A DNA stretch of 35,420 nt from a virus. The translations under genes were made by a program, and so were the position numbers. A model generated the notes under the pieces. It ran no database searches. It was given only the letters and a program-made list of their open reading frames with translations, and had not been told where the DNA came from. This document shows positions 16,901 through 23,982 of the stretch, one piece after another. The stretch covers positions 1 to 35,420 of the IMG/VR virus record IMGVR_UViG_3300025168_000282; one strand, written 5' to 3'. Within the stretch, counting starts at the first letter, position 1. Each line of letters opens with the position of its first letter.

Positions 16901-17037
16901 GCCGGTCCTTTTCTAGATCTACCAATTATAACTGGTCCTATTTCGCCTATTTCCTCAGGTAATTGTGAGTTGTCTACCTCGTTAATAAAAACGCCGGGTG
17001 AAATGAACTTAAACTTTCTAGCAGAATCATCTGACAT
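13912..17037 (-). CDS. gp18: Tail sheath protein gp18-like, unusually large
   Basis: 1041 residues, against 659 in T4 gp18. The N-terminus has the classical sheath entry SPGVFINEVDNS (13-24) followed by GPVIIGRSRKGPAMKPVTI (33-51). The C-terminal 300 residues hold the conserved sheath core. Visible parts are the TLLHGGFDGFDVTERDPF region (about 706-723), an L-x-x-R-R-L-M-I-F-L-K-R-E-I helix (about 945-960) and a final domain ending VKPTRTAEFFAIDFVVTNSG. The middle (about 130-650) is long, Ser/Thr/Asn/Gly-rich and beta-like, and probably forms surface-exposed insertion domains. The sheath contracts to drive the tube through the cell envelope. An AGGAG site precedes the ATG. The 118-base leader contains a hairpin, noted separately. 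Confidence 0.93.
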   Translation of the reverse strand: MSDDSARKFKFISPGVFINEVDNSQLPEEIGEIGPVIIGRSRKGPAMKPVTIRSFSDFVQTFGEPVAGPEAVDIAREGNLTSPTYGALAAQAYLANNAPLTFVRLVGVQNSSATSTGKAGYKAGVKTKSTTVNDGGAWGLVVFPSASLQSKSAVTGALAATFYLESGRVVLSGARNNGTFGTSTGSAGDLYVFPDGNIGIGFSKDGTAANLETTTVSLDRNKDNYIRNVLNTNPTLTNASISTDASRTSSLGGKFWVGESFANQIVKREETSIGVMVNVSHSAFSPSNGLHAVILPMVNQKDTTQDQHSFQFGATRASTGFYIGQDLSTNFGTYEAKNQQKLFRLEALTAGESVQKEIKISVEKIKAPRGNVKAYGSFSVVVRKITDKDNRQVVLERFDNLSLNPASPNYIAIRIGDKYEAYSEVDQANRQYGRFENRSKYVRVEMDADLDRGGLDARLLPFGVFGPLQYRNVTFISGSGLLPNARPGLKAHERYRSASMGTNNSMVAGGNPSEYGKMGGNSAATQQVISLSGTAGPGQAALANAVGLHYTGSIVFPSVPLRKQSAWGSPKTNENVYWGAWTGLSSTDTTYNTDTSDWLRVRNAAFTSVHTNPASTDFDVASSGSYRDGLLNMPQGESGSATTSPLAISWVFSLDDVSGSFVANSNIAQSGTYSYGNRANGQSISMHRASYTGTLDAGYDRFTTLLHGGFDGFDVTERDPFRLSNSTFEGVTKETESYQLETLKRAINIVSDSEQNQYNLISVPGVTQNAVTDFLVDTVEERGDALAIIDLQNVYTPDTESTASAAVRNNFTVQQVVDGLKDRNIDSSYAATYYPWVLVQDPVSNRLVYCPPSVAALGALSTTDRNAAPWYAPAGFARGGLSEGAAGIPVLDVSRRLTSSERDSLYDVGINPIAKFPAEGIVIFGQKTLQQTSSALDRINVRRLMIFLKREISFIASRLLFRANTQETWNAFLAQATPVLDSVKSQFGVDDFRLILDETTTTPDLVDRNIIYAKLLVKPTRTAEFFAIDFVVTNSGASFED

Positions 17038-17097
17038 TTAGCTGTATTCTCCTCATTCTTTTTGAAATCTTAAAAGTGTACATAATGTGGGGATACA

Positions 17098-17114
17098 CTA
17101 CTAATAAATAGTAG
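17098..17114. repeat. Hairpin in the sheath gene leader
   Basis: CTACTA-ATAAA-TAGTAG is a perfect 6-base inverted repeat with a 5-base loop, 60-75 bases before the sheath ATG, in the 118-base gap after the gp15-like gene. No U-run follows on the minus strand, so it is not a clear terminator. It may be an RNA processing or stability element. Nothing else in this gap is convincing as a promoter. Confidence 0.4.
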
Positions 17115-17155
17115 CTGTATTGCCGAAACTCCCATTGAAAAAGTAATGGTCTATT

Positions 17156-18037
17156 TTATCGTCTATAATGGAATTTTTCATCTAAATGATATTCTATTTC
17201 ATCTCCAAGCATCACACGCTCTCTTTGCAAAATTATTTTTGCGGCAGATTGGCGAACAACAACATTTGGAGTACTCTGGTTTTTATCTGCACCAACCAAA
17301 TATCCTAAAACTTTAATTTGGATATTTGTTTTAAAGATTCTTTCGTTTGTATCAAGTCCAGAAGAATTATTATCTAAGGTAAAATCTTGATTTAAGAAAG
17401 CTTCGTAACGATTCCCCTCATGTTTTATAGTAAAAACACTTGGAGTCCCAGACAGGTTCAAGAAAGGAGCCAATATTTCATTCATTTGCTGTTGATAGTC
17501 AGTGACTATTGAAATTTCATAGGTAACTTCTACAAAACTTGGCATCGGAATGGAGTATGACTCGTAAACAATATTTTTACTTTTGCCCGGAAAAGTTTGA
17601 TAATTTTTATCCTTCTTAGTTGAGGACTTTCTTATGGAATTGGCATTCGCAAAGTCCTTTGTCTTGTTTTGATTAACAACTCTAGCTATTTCGATTGAGC
17701 CGCCCTTTTTATAGTAGTCAAAATATGGAGGAACGTGAACACCGTAACGACCTTTGTTGGATGGGTTCTGCGTCACGTCTGATCTTCTAACGGACATTAT
17801 AGGATAAACTAAAGTTCTACCATTTGGCCTTAAATCTGGATTGTTTTTTATCTGATATGCTCTTTCTGGAAGAGAGTAGATAATTGGCACCTTCTGAAAG
17901 CCTTGATTTGTGTCCGTGAAGATATTTAGATCATCATTTATATAATTATAAATAGCGTAATCTATATCTTCAAGCCGGGATGGGGCTAAGGGGTATGAAG
18001 AGGATAATTTGGTCTTAAGTGGTGTGCTAATTGGCAT
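17156..18037 (-). CDS. gp15: Tail terminator / proximal sheath stabiliser gp15-like
   Basis: 293 residues, against 272 in T4 gp15. The segment QKVPIIYSLPERAYQIKNN (47-65) followed by RTLVYPIMSVRRSDV (74-88) is the pattern I recall for gp15-family proteins (V-P-x-x-x-x-x-x-E-R-x-x-x-x-K then P-x-x-x-V-x-R). The remainder is beta-rich, with VEVTYEISIVTDYQQQMNEI (about 159-178) and a C-terminal strand LGDEIEYHLDEKFHYR. gp15 hexamers close the top of tube and sheath and make the head-tail joining surface. Its start overlaps the end of the gp14-like gene by 11 bases, and the sheath gene follows. Order neck, gp15, sheath, tube is as expected. Confidence 0.75.
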   Translation of the reverse strand: MPISTPLKTKLSSSYPLAPSRLEDIDYAIYNYINDDLNIFTDTNQGFQKVPIIYSLPERAYQIKNNPDLRPNGRTLVYPIMSVRRSDVTQNPSNKGRYGVHVPPYFDYYKKGGSIEIARVVNQNKTKDFANANSIRKSSTKKDKNYQTFPGKSKNIVYESYSIPMPSFVEVTYEISIVTDYQQQMNEILAPFLNLSGTPSVFTIKHEGNRYEAFLNQDFTLDNNSSGLDTNERIFKTNIQIKVLGYLVGADKNQSTPNVVVRQSAAKIILQRERVMLGDEIEYHLDEKFHYRR

Positions 18038-18533
18038 CGAATAATCCTCTTCGAGCCTGCTTGGCTACGACAGTCACTTCTAGTGAGGTTTCATCATTTG
18101 TAAAAGAACTGTCTTGACCGAACAAGTATCGTGGCTCAAAAACATCTACAATCTCAAAATACATCTCGTCATACTGAACAAAGTCTCCAAGGCGAACAAA
18201 AAGATCTTGGTCCTCTGTTAGCCTTCTCTTATGCATGTGTATGTTGAGATTGTAGATATTATCAAACCCATATTGTTCTTGAACTCGATCGGTGCCAACG
18301 TACTCAACTAAAGAATAAATTCTAACTGGTGGTAAGAAAGTTTTATTAATTGCTTCTCCGTAAAGACTATGATAATTTGTACGCTCCACATCTATTGGAA
18401 AATATAAAATCTGTTCCCCGACGATCTTCTCTATTATTTCGTCGTTTATTTGTTTTACAAAGTTTCTTTCTGCCTTACCAACAAAAAGAGGTGGCGGAGG
18501 AGAGGTGGGTTGTGTCCATTTATTGTTTGCCAT
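18027..18533 (-). CDS. gp14: Neck protein gp14-like
   Basis: 168 residues, shorter than T4 gp14 (256). LYFPIDVERTNYHSLYGEAI (43-62) resembles the T4 segment in which a tyrosine-proline strand is followed by a loop and 'FGED'. The later part FVRLGDFVQYDEMYFEIVDV (about 112-131) with E-P-R-Y-L-F-G-Q (133-140) matches the gp14 pattern of G-D-x-x-Y then F-E-I-x-x-x-x-P-x-x-x-x-G-Q. gp13 and gp14 form the neck collar onto which whiskers and tail attach. The ATG is four bases after the gp13-like stop. Its 3' end overlaps the gp15-like gene. The missing C-terminal portion relative to T4 is probably a T4-specific extension. Confidence 0.75.
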   Translation of the reverse strand: MANNKWTQPTSPPPPLFVGKAERNFVKQINDEIIEKIVGEQILYFPIDVERTNYHSLYGEAINKTFLPPVRIYSLVEYVGTDRVQEQYGFDNIYNLNIHMHKRRLTEDQDLFVRLGDFVQYDEMYFEIVDVFEPRYLFGQDSSFTNDETSLEVTVVAKQARRGLFDAN

Positions 18534-18537
18534 TTAT

Positions 18538-19794
18538 TTATCCCACGTATATGCCGTGAGGGATTTTACCCAAAGTTTCATTTACACTAGCCTGAAGAGC
18601 GGCATCGCCTTCGGCTAGCTTGCCATACACAAGCTCGTCCAAGACTGACTTAAGCTCATCCCTTAAAGAACTCTGCTCCTCTTTTGCCTCTGATATTAAC
18701 GCTGAGCCATTCAAAGTCACGTCATTCCCCGGTATGGGTATTGATCCGAGTTTTGATCTTACTTGTCCTAGAGTTTCTTTGGATAGTGATAGAGCAAATC
18801 TTCTTATCCACTGTTTACCGATGCTATTAATTTTATTATACGGGACATTAGGGAACGGAAGCGTATTCATATTATTGACACCGTCAGCGCCATATTTACG
18901 ATCAGAGTCCTCATCATAGGCGTCTTCTGATACTCTAAACTTCACCCAAAATTTGCTAGGCTGATCCCCGTCAGGTAATGGAAATATTCTCAGCTTATTA
19001 TTATTTATTTCAAAGGAATAATGGGAAGCACGAACATTCATGTCCTCTTCGTAAGCATATGCTTGCAAAACATTTTGCCAAGCTGGGACCAACTGAAACG
19101 TGCTATCATCTGCATACATTCCATAGGTTGATAGATTCCCAACTGCACCAACTTGTCGTCCGCCAAAAAATCTCCAGCTTGCTCTTGGGGTCTTGTAAAA
19201 TACTTTCTGTATAGTTATAGCATTCTTCCCGACTTTATTGTAAAATGGGACATCTGCTTCCAAGGATGCACTATAAATTATTCCCTGAAGATCATAGTCC
19301 TGCACGTCTCTCTCTGAAGTAAATGATGCAGAATATATTGTTTGTGATGCCCCAACATTGGCGTGCAAAGAAGCACCACGAGCTATATGGGTAGCATATC
19401 CTAACTGAAATCTTGGAAATTTTAAATTTGGGTTTGAGTCAATTCCGCCAGATCCTGAGTATTCGGAAAATTCCCCATCCTCATCGAAAGACCCAGTAGT
19501 GTTACCCATCAAGTCAGATAATACATTTTTTGCTTGATGGGTATTAATGAGATATGAATACTCTAAGCAAGCCTCTTCGTATGCATTATAAACATTTTTA
19601 GGAGTAATCTCTAGATCAAGAATGTTTCCGCCTAATTTATTATAAACATATGCAACTTGATCAACGGCACCACTAACGAAAGAGGAATTGTTATAAATAC
19701 CATATGCCAAATCAGATGCAACATCAGAATGGGTCCCTGTTGCTGGTAAAACAACTGCGCTTAAAGTGCTTGCTGGGCGTAAATTGGTCGGCAT
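18538..19794 (-). CDS. gp13: Neck protein gp13-like
   Basis: 418 residues, against 309 in T4 gp13. The C-terminal third carries IGKQWIRRFALSLSKETLGQ (about 326-345) and IPIPGNDVTLNG (about 353-364). I recognise this conserved pair from neck proteins of marine T4-like phages. The N-terminal part includes ITPKNVYNAYEEACLEYSYL (about 63-82), a helical segment of adaptor-like character, then a Ser/Gly/Asp-rich insertion (about 95-120). Homologues join the portal to the tail as gp13/gp14. It is the first gene after the capsid-gene terminator and begins the neck-tail block. The ATG follows GAGGAAGAAAATTA. Confidence 0.75.
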   Translation of the reverse strand: MPTNLRPASTLSAVVLPATGTHSDVASDLAYGIYNNSSFVSGAVDQVAYVYNKLGGNILDLEITPKNVYNAYEEACLEYSYLINTHQAKNVLSDLMGNTTGSFDEDGEFSEYSGSGGIDSNPNLKFPRFQLGYATHIARGASLHANVGASQTIYSASFTSERDVQDYDLQGIIYSASLEADVPFYNKVGKNAITIQKVFYKTPRASWRFFGGRQVGAVGNLSTYGMYADDSTFQLVPAWQNVLQAYAYEEDMNVRASHYSFEINNNKLRIFPLPDGDQPSKFWVKFRVSEDAYDEDSDRKYGADGVNNMNTLPFPNVPYNKINSIGKQWIRRFALSLSKETLGQVRSKLGSIPIPGNDVTLNGSALISEAKEEQSSLRDELKSVLDELVYGKLAEGDAALQASVNETLGKIPHGIYVG

Positions 19795-19867
19795 TAATTT
19801 TCTTCCTCAATATTATGAGTTACAAGGAACCTTACTAAATAGTTTTCTTTTCTTATCTTCTCCAAAT

Positions 19868-19904
19868 AAAAACAGAAAACCCCGCCACAAGGACGAGGTT
19901 CTCT
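19868..19904 (-). terminator. Rho-independent terminator after the major capsid gene
   Basis: On the minus strand a stem of about 13 pairs (including G-U pairs) forms between AGAGAACCTCGTCC and GGCGGGGTTTTCT around a TTGT loop. It is followed by GTTTTTATTT. It lies about 30 bases past the major capsid stop and 75 bases before the gp13-like ATG. Confidence 0.8.
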
Positions 19905-19931
19905 GCGTTATTATTCAACCTTATTTAAATT

Positions 19932-21638
19932 TTAAACAAGATCAGCGACAATAACAAGACCGTACATGTCAGGACGTACCATCTTCTTAGCGTAGCGAGT
20001 CATCACGCCCTTGCGAGGCACGAAGTCTTCGACACCAAAGATGGTGGGCGTGACTTGCAGCGGTACATAAGGAGCATAAACATACCCGGACTCAAGGAAG
20101 CTAGTTCCCTTACGACCGACTAGGATCACGTTTCTCATGAAGTAAGGATCGACATAAATGTCCATCTTACGGCTCAGAGAACCAACTTGGTTGGCACCCC
20201 AACTACCCTTGTCTCCATCAACTTCAACCGATGCACGGAATCCGGAGGTGAATTCAAGTAGCGAAGAAACTTCTGGAGAGCAAACAATAAAGTTTGCGCC
20301 GCCACGAAGCGTCTTGCGATGCAAGCGAGCACTGACATCATTAATGGTCTCAAGAAGTGTCTCGTACCATTCCGACACAGTGCCGGCGAAATCTGGATGC
20401 AAGCTGTTGGTAATATCTGCACCCGTTTCACGGTTGACAAACTTACCGGGGCGACGGCTCCAGAACAATGTTCCAGCAGTGGCCTCGTTAACTAGATCAT
20501 TTAGAATCTCTTGATCTATTTCGAGAGCAATTTGCTCAGAAAGGATGCTCGTAAGCTCAACTTCAGCGTCGAGGTTATGATAAGCATTCAAATCTTGAGC
20601 AAGCTCGGGGCTCCACTTAGCCTTGAGCTTTTTGGTGATCGCTGTGACAGCGGTGCTGTCTACCTTGATATCGATCTCTGGGATATTTGCCTGAGTTTCA
20701 AGTCCCCAACCCTGAGAAGCGTTAGAACCAGCGATGGCACCAAAGGGATCACCCGCTGCGACGAACTGATCGACGATTGGGAAACTAAGACCTGTGGTCA
20801 AGCCAATAGATGCACTAAGGTCAACAGCAGTTGCAATACCTGTTCTAGAGATACCCACAATATGGATGTCATTTTGGGCGCTACCAGAGTACGAAGTCAA
20901 GCGGCGAGCCTGATACGAATTTGGCGACAATGTACCCGTTCCATGAACAATCGCTGTAAGATCGCTAAAGTTAGCACCAGACAACGCCGAGGTACGAACT
21001 CTATAAATGGCATACGTTGAGGTACCCGAAATAAGATCAGGATCTGCTTTAAGTACGTCAAAGAATGCTCCACCGGGAAGCGTACCAGAATCACCGAAAG
21101 TGTTAGCAGCGACGAAAGTCAATGCAGACGGGTGATTAGTCGATGAACCCGTTGGGCTAGAGTAACCATTGTTCAAGCTATAAAAACTTTGTTCTTGGTT
21201 TGCGTCAGCAAGGTTGACACCATTTTGCAGGTCCTTACCGACTACGCCACCACCATACAATGAGGTGTCAGCGATGTTACCTAGACGAGGATTAGTGTTA
21301 TCAGCACTAAACACAAAATCTAGGAAGAAAATGAGTCCACTTGGGAGGCTCATTGGTTGTACGGACACGAGGTCCTGAGCCAATAGACCGCCGAATACAC
21401 GACGAACGATTGGGAAAGCAACTGAGGCAAAGCCTTCAACGTCACCTGCTTGCATTGTGGTGGTTTCTTTAAGAAGCTGAGCAGCTTGGTTTTCTAGAAG
21501 ACGAGACATGCTCGAACGAGCGGTGTCGTTAAGTCCTTCTAGGAGACCAGTCTTTTCCCACTTCTCAAGAAGGGCTTCACCTTCATTAGCAAGAGAACGT
21601 TGACGGATACCTTCTGTCAATGTTGAAATTACAGACAT
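19932..21638 (-). CDS. gp23: Major capsid protein gp23-like
   Basis: 568 residues, against 521 in T4 gp23. The stretch around residues 71-100 (VAFPIVRRVFGGLLAQDLV, then QPMSLPSG and FFLDFVF) is the conserved entry to the HK97-type shell domain of gp23. The first 58 residues are a helical, charged propeptide. L-K-E at 56-58 fits the L/I-x-E cleavage rule of the T4 prohead protease, so mature protein would start at T59 (inference). Other L-x-E sites lie at 23-25, 32-34 and 47-49. The C-terminus (VPLQVTPTIFGVEDFVPRKG, then MTRYAKKMVRPDMYG) is also typical. An AAGGAG site precedes the ATG. A strong terminator follows, consistent with a high-output gene. Confidence 0.95.
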   Translation of the reverse strand: MSVISTLTEGIRQRSLANEGEALLEKWEKTGLLEGLNDTARSSMSRLLENQAAQLLKETTTMQAGDVEGFASVAFPIVRRVFGGLLAQDLVSVQPMSLPSGLIFFLDFVFSADNTNPRLGNIADTSLYGGGVVGKDLQNGVNLADANQEQSFYSLNNGYSSPTGSSTNHPSALTFVAANTFGDSGTLPGGAFFDVLKADPDLISGTSTYAIYRVRTSALSGANFSDLTAIVHGTGTLSPNSYQARRLTSYSGSAQNDIHIVGISRTGIATAVDLSASIGLTTGLSFPIVDQFVAAGDPFGAIAGSNASQGWGLETQANIPEIDIKVDSTAVTAITKKLKAKWSPELAQDLNAYHNLDAEVELTSILSEQIALEIDQEILNDLVNEATAGTLFWSRRPGKFVNRETGADITNSLHPDFAGTVSEWYETLLETINDVSARLHRKTLRGGANFIVCSPEVSSLLEFTSGFRASVEVDGDKGSWGANQVGSLSRKMDIYVDPYFMRNVILVGRKGTSFLESGYVYAPYVPLQVTPTIFGVEDFVPRKGVMTRYAKKMVRPDMYGLVIVADLV

Positions 21639-21660
21639 TATTTTTTTCTCCTTGTTAAAA

Positions 21661-22662
21661 TTAGTCTTTGTTTGATAGACCAGCGAGAGTAGCCCAGCGA
21701 TTTAATACCGGATTACCATCATCTGTTGTTTCTGTCTTACGACGTCCACTTAGAATTACCGAAGAACTTCTTGTTACTACCTCAGACAATGATTTCTGGG
21801 GTCTGGTTACAGATGGCCCCGCCAATGTCTTTTGAAGTGTTTCAAAAACTAGCTTCGCTTCTTCTACTGATCGTGCATTCGAGACCATCTCAGCAATCTT
21901 ATTTTTTTGCTGCTCATTCAAGGAGGTGTCTTGCAAAACACGGTTTGTGTATAACAATCTAGCGTTTGACAGGTTAATTTCTTCTAACCTATCTTTCACT
22001 TTTACTAGAATATTTTTTAATTGTTTGTTTTCATTTGTTAAAGATTCCATCTCAAGGCGAGCGGTAGATCTTTCATGGGCTTCAATATCTTTCTTATCCA
22101 TGCCGTCATCGGCAGAAGAAGATACAACTACAGTTTCCTCTTCTTCCTTTTCATCTTCGGCCATCTCTTCCGAGATTTCGATAGCCGCCTCTGGGAGATC
22201 CACAACGAGCATCTCTTTAAAAACATCGACAAGTGCTTCCTCGTCTAGTTCTATTTCTTCATCTTTACGATTAGCGGGCATATCATCAGTCATCTCAATG
22301 CCAATATCATCAGCGATTTCGTCAGCACCGAGAGAGATGTCTTCATCTTCACCAGCTTCTTCTTCTTCCTCGTGGGCAGTAATGAGTTGGTCGAGATCAA
22401 GGACTACAACCTCTTCATCTTCTAAAGATGGGTCCTGAGCAGAGGGGATACCGCCCATAACATCACTCTCCACGCCTTGCTCATCGCCGTCCAAAGATGT
22501 GTCCATAGACAGATCGTCCAAGGGATCCTGTTCCAAAAGCTTATTCACTGCTGTTTTAACTTCATCAGAATATTTTTCAATTACTAACATTTCGGCATTT
22601 TTGAGCGCAACTTCTCTGAGAGCTTGTGCGTCTATGATTGCCTGCTCTAACATATTAGACAT
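21661..22662 (-). CDS. gp22: Prohead core scaffold protein gp22-like
   Basis: 333 residues. A helical N-terminus (1-45) is followed by a very acidic stretch (about 50-185) rich in Glu, Asp and Met. Then comes a coiled coil (about 195-245; LTNENKQLKNILVKVKDRLE) and the segment ARLLYTNRVLQDTSLNEQQ (about 234-252), with a Ser/Thr-rich tail. This is the layout of T4 gp22-type scaffolds, which form the prohead core and are degraded by the gp21 protease. Several L-x-E and I-x-E cleavage candidates are present. It sits directly before the major capsid gene, as in T4. The AGGGG ribosome site lies in GGGGAACCCC, a palindrome just before the ATG, which might weaken initiation. Confidence 0.9.
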   Translation of the reverse strand: MSNMLEQAIIDAQALREVALKNAEMLVIEKYSDEVKTAVNKLLEQDPLDDLSMDTSLDGDEQGVESDVMGGIPSAQDPSLEDEEVVVLDLDQLITAHEEEEEAGEDEDISLGADEIADDIGIEMTDDMPANRKDEEIELDEEALVDVFKEMLVVDLPEAAIEISEEMAEDEKEEEETVVVSSSADDGMDKKDIEAHERSTARLEMESLTNENKQLKNILVKVKDRLEEINLSNARLLYTNRVLQDTSLNEQQKNKIAEMVSNARSVEEAKLVFETLQKTLAGPSVTRPQKSLSEVVTRSSSVILSGRRKTETTDDGNPVLNRWATLAGLSNKD

Positions 22663-22709
22663 GTGGGGTTCCCCTAGGATTTATATGATAATATATCAAA
22701 TTAAATAGT

Positions 22710-22717
22710 TATTTATT
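22710..22717 (-). promoter_or_regulatory. Candidate T4-type late promoter before scaffold and capsid genes
   Basis: Minus-strand AATAAATA fits the late-promoter core of T4 and its relatives (TATAAATA, or N-ATAAATA). It lies 48 bases before the scaffold ATG, in the 124-base gap after the 157-residue gene. A perfect TATAAT occurs 20 bases further upstream (22743-22738) without a good -35. The region is AT-rich, so chance matches are possible. Confidence 0.35.
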
Positions 22718-22786
22718 TCTCTAATCGACTTAGAATTATTATATGAGGGGGTAGTCAAAAGAAAATTTCACGTCACTAGTGATTTA

Positions 22787-23260
22787 TCAGATGCCGCCGA
22801 CACCGCTATTAGTGATGCCAGAACCCGTAAGTTCATACATCTCATTTGCATCGATTCCTGTTAATTCTGCAAATAATTCAAACTTCCCAACATTCGCACT
22901 CTTGTTAGAGATAAAAATTCTGCGGCATTTAACTTGCATATCTAATTGTGCCAAGTGGGCAGTCGCATCGGCTTGGGGCTGAAGTGTTATAAAGTGTGAT
23001 CCACTAACGACGTTTTCATGACCGAGTAAACTGCCGGTGGGTGCAAAAGTCACAAGAAGAGGTGCGTTTGTGGTTGTGTTGCGAAGAACTATTCGATTAG
23101 TAACACGAGGGAAATTAATCTCTGTCATCTTATTTGTTGCTAGGTTCTGCGATCCTGTGAGATATGGATGTCCAGCTACTTGATAAGATGCGACATTTGC
23201 AATTCCCGGACCTTGGAAGCCACTAAAATAAGTTGAATTGTCTGGTTTTCTGCTTCCCAT
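22787..23260 (-). CDS. Possible head decoration protein, 157 residues
   Basis: The family is not recognised with certainty. The product is beta-rich, with few charged residues and alternating hydrophobic strands (INFPRVTNRIVLRNTTTNAP, about 48-67; FITLQPQA, 89-96; CRRIFISNKS, 111-120). It starts with a Gly/Asn/Ser-rich arm (FSGFQGPGIANVASYQVAGH) and ends in a Gly/Ile tail. There is no signal peptide or membrane span. It lies between bS21 and the scaffold gene, within the head genes, and ends just before the gap upstream of the scaffold. A small beta-sandwich that decorates the capsid would fit all this, but is inference. The AACAGGAGAAAG ribosome site is formed by the last codons of the bS21 gene. 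Confidence 0.65.
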   Translation of the reverse strand: MGSRKPDNSTYFSGFQGPGIANVASYQVAGHPYLTGSQNLATNKMTEINFPRVTNRIVLRNTTTNAPLLVTFAPTGSLLGHENVVSGSHFITLQPQADATAHLAQLDMQVKCRRIFISNKSANVGKFELFAELTGIDANEMYELTGSGITNSGVGGI

Positions 23261-23262
23261 TC

Positions 23263-23565
23263 TTACTTTCTCCTGTTAGAGCGCTTTGAAAAGGCGTCCC
23301 TAGGTCTAAATAGTTCTTCTCTTTGCTTATTTACCTTTTGAATTGTTCTTTGTACATTTCGGCGTTCTTCTCTTCGCACGTCAGAGGGTTTAGTAAAATG
23401 TGTTCGGGATCGATACTCCTCTATGATCCCATCATTTTTAACCTTTTTGATAAACTTTCTAATCATTTTATCAACATTACCTTGACACTCTTGTTGAGTC
23501 ACTGTGATGCAGCCATTTATGTTTTTTTGTTCTCTGTGTGTTCTATTATTTCCAAGCTTTCTCAT
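23263..23565 (-). CDS. rpsU: Ribosomal protein bS21 homologue
   Basis: 100 residues. The core at 29-75 follows the bacterial bS21 pattern. NVDKMIRKFIKKVKNDGIIE (30-49) corresponds to the E. coli N-E-x-x-D-x-A-L-R-R-F-K-R-x-x-x-x-A-G-x-x-x-E helix. YRSRTHFTKPSDVRREERR (51-69) corresponds to R-R-R-x-x-Y-x-K-P-x-x-x-R-K-R. A lysine/arginine-rich helix follows, to the end. It is longer than E. coli bS21 (71) because of an N-terminal extension (1-28, with two cysteines) and a basic tail. bS21 binds the small subunit near the mRNA platform and the anti-Shine-Dalgarno helix. Phage copies are known in pelagiphage and other viral genomes and are thought to replace the host protein. Here it sits inside the late head operon. 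The ribosome site (AAAAAG) is weak. Confidence 0.85.
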   Translation of the reverse strand: MRKLGNNRTHREQKNINGCITVTQQECQGNVDKMIRKFIKKVKNDGIIEEYRSRTHFTKPSDVRREERRNVQRTIQKVNKQREELFRPRDAFSKRSNRRK

Positions 23566-23571
23566 CTTTTT

Positions 23572-23964
23572 CTACTTTCTTTGTTTAGAGGCTACCGCAG
23601 CCCAAGATCCCATTCCGGGAATGTTTGAAATATCTACTCCTGCATCACCGGGGGCGACCCCGGACAATGCACTACTGCCATTCCCTTCGGGAATTGGACT
23701 TGTTCCTTCAAAAAGTCCGGGATTTTTAAACTTTTTCTTAAGATCATCATACCCGGTGTCTCCAATAGCAGACAGGACTCTCTTTTTTGAATCGCTAACT
23801 GAGTTTCGATTTGAAGAATTTGTCTTAGTTTTAGATTCTTGTACCAGAGGCGCTGATGTTAGCCCTTGGGCCACTTCAGTGATTATCCCAGACAGAACCC
23901 CATCCTCAAATATAACCTCCTTGACACATTCTTTAATAATATTTTTAAGTTCCGATTTTTTCAT
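23572..23964 (-). CDS. Small head-module protein, 130 residues
   Basis: Not recognised as a named family. The first 30 residues form an amphipathic helix (KKSELKNIIKECVKEVIFED). I have seen helices of this type at the ends of prohead or head-associated proteins of marine T4-like phages. The rest is Ser/Gly/Asn-rich and probably flexible, with GDTGYDDLKKKFKNPGLFEG in the centre (about 68-87). It may be a minor head or prohead-core component; that rests on position between the fibre-like gene and bS21. The ATG follows AAGAAAGAAGACT. It ends in TAG, seven bases before the bS21 ATG. Confidence 0.7.
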   Translation of the reverse strand: MKKSELKNIIKECVKEVIFEDGVLSGIITEVAQGLTSAPLVQESKTKTNSSNRNSVSDSKKRVLSAIGDTGYDDLKKKFKNPGLFEGTSPIPEGNGSSALSGVAPGDAGVDISNIPGMGSWAAVASKQRK

Positions 23965-23982
23965 AGTCTTCTTTCTTAAATC

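Noticed and set aside
18534-18545. GATAAATA late-promoter-like sequence before the gp14-like gene
   Set aside because: It overlaps the gp13-like stop and ends next to the gp14 ATG, leaving no room for a leader.
21926-22438. Plus-strand frame of 170 codons, extremely serine-rich
   Set aside because: It is the antisense image of the Glu/Asp-rich scaffold region; serine runs arise from reversed GAA/GAT/GAG codons.
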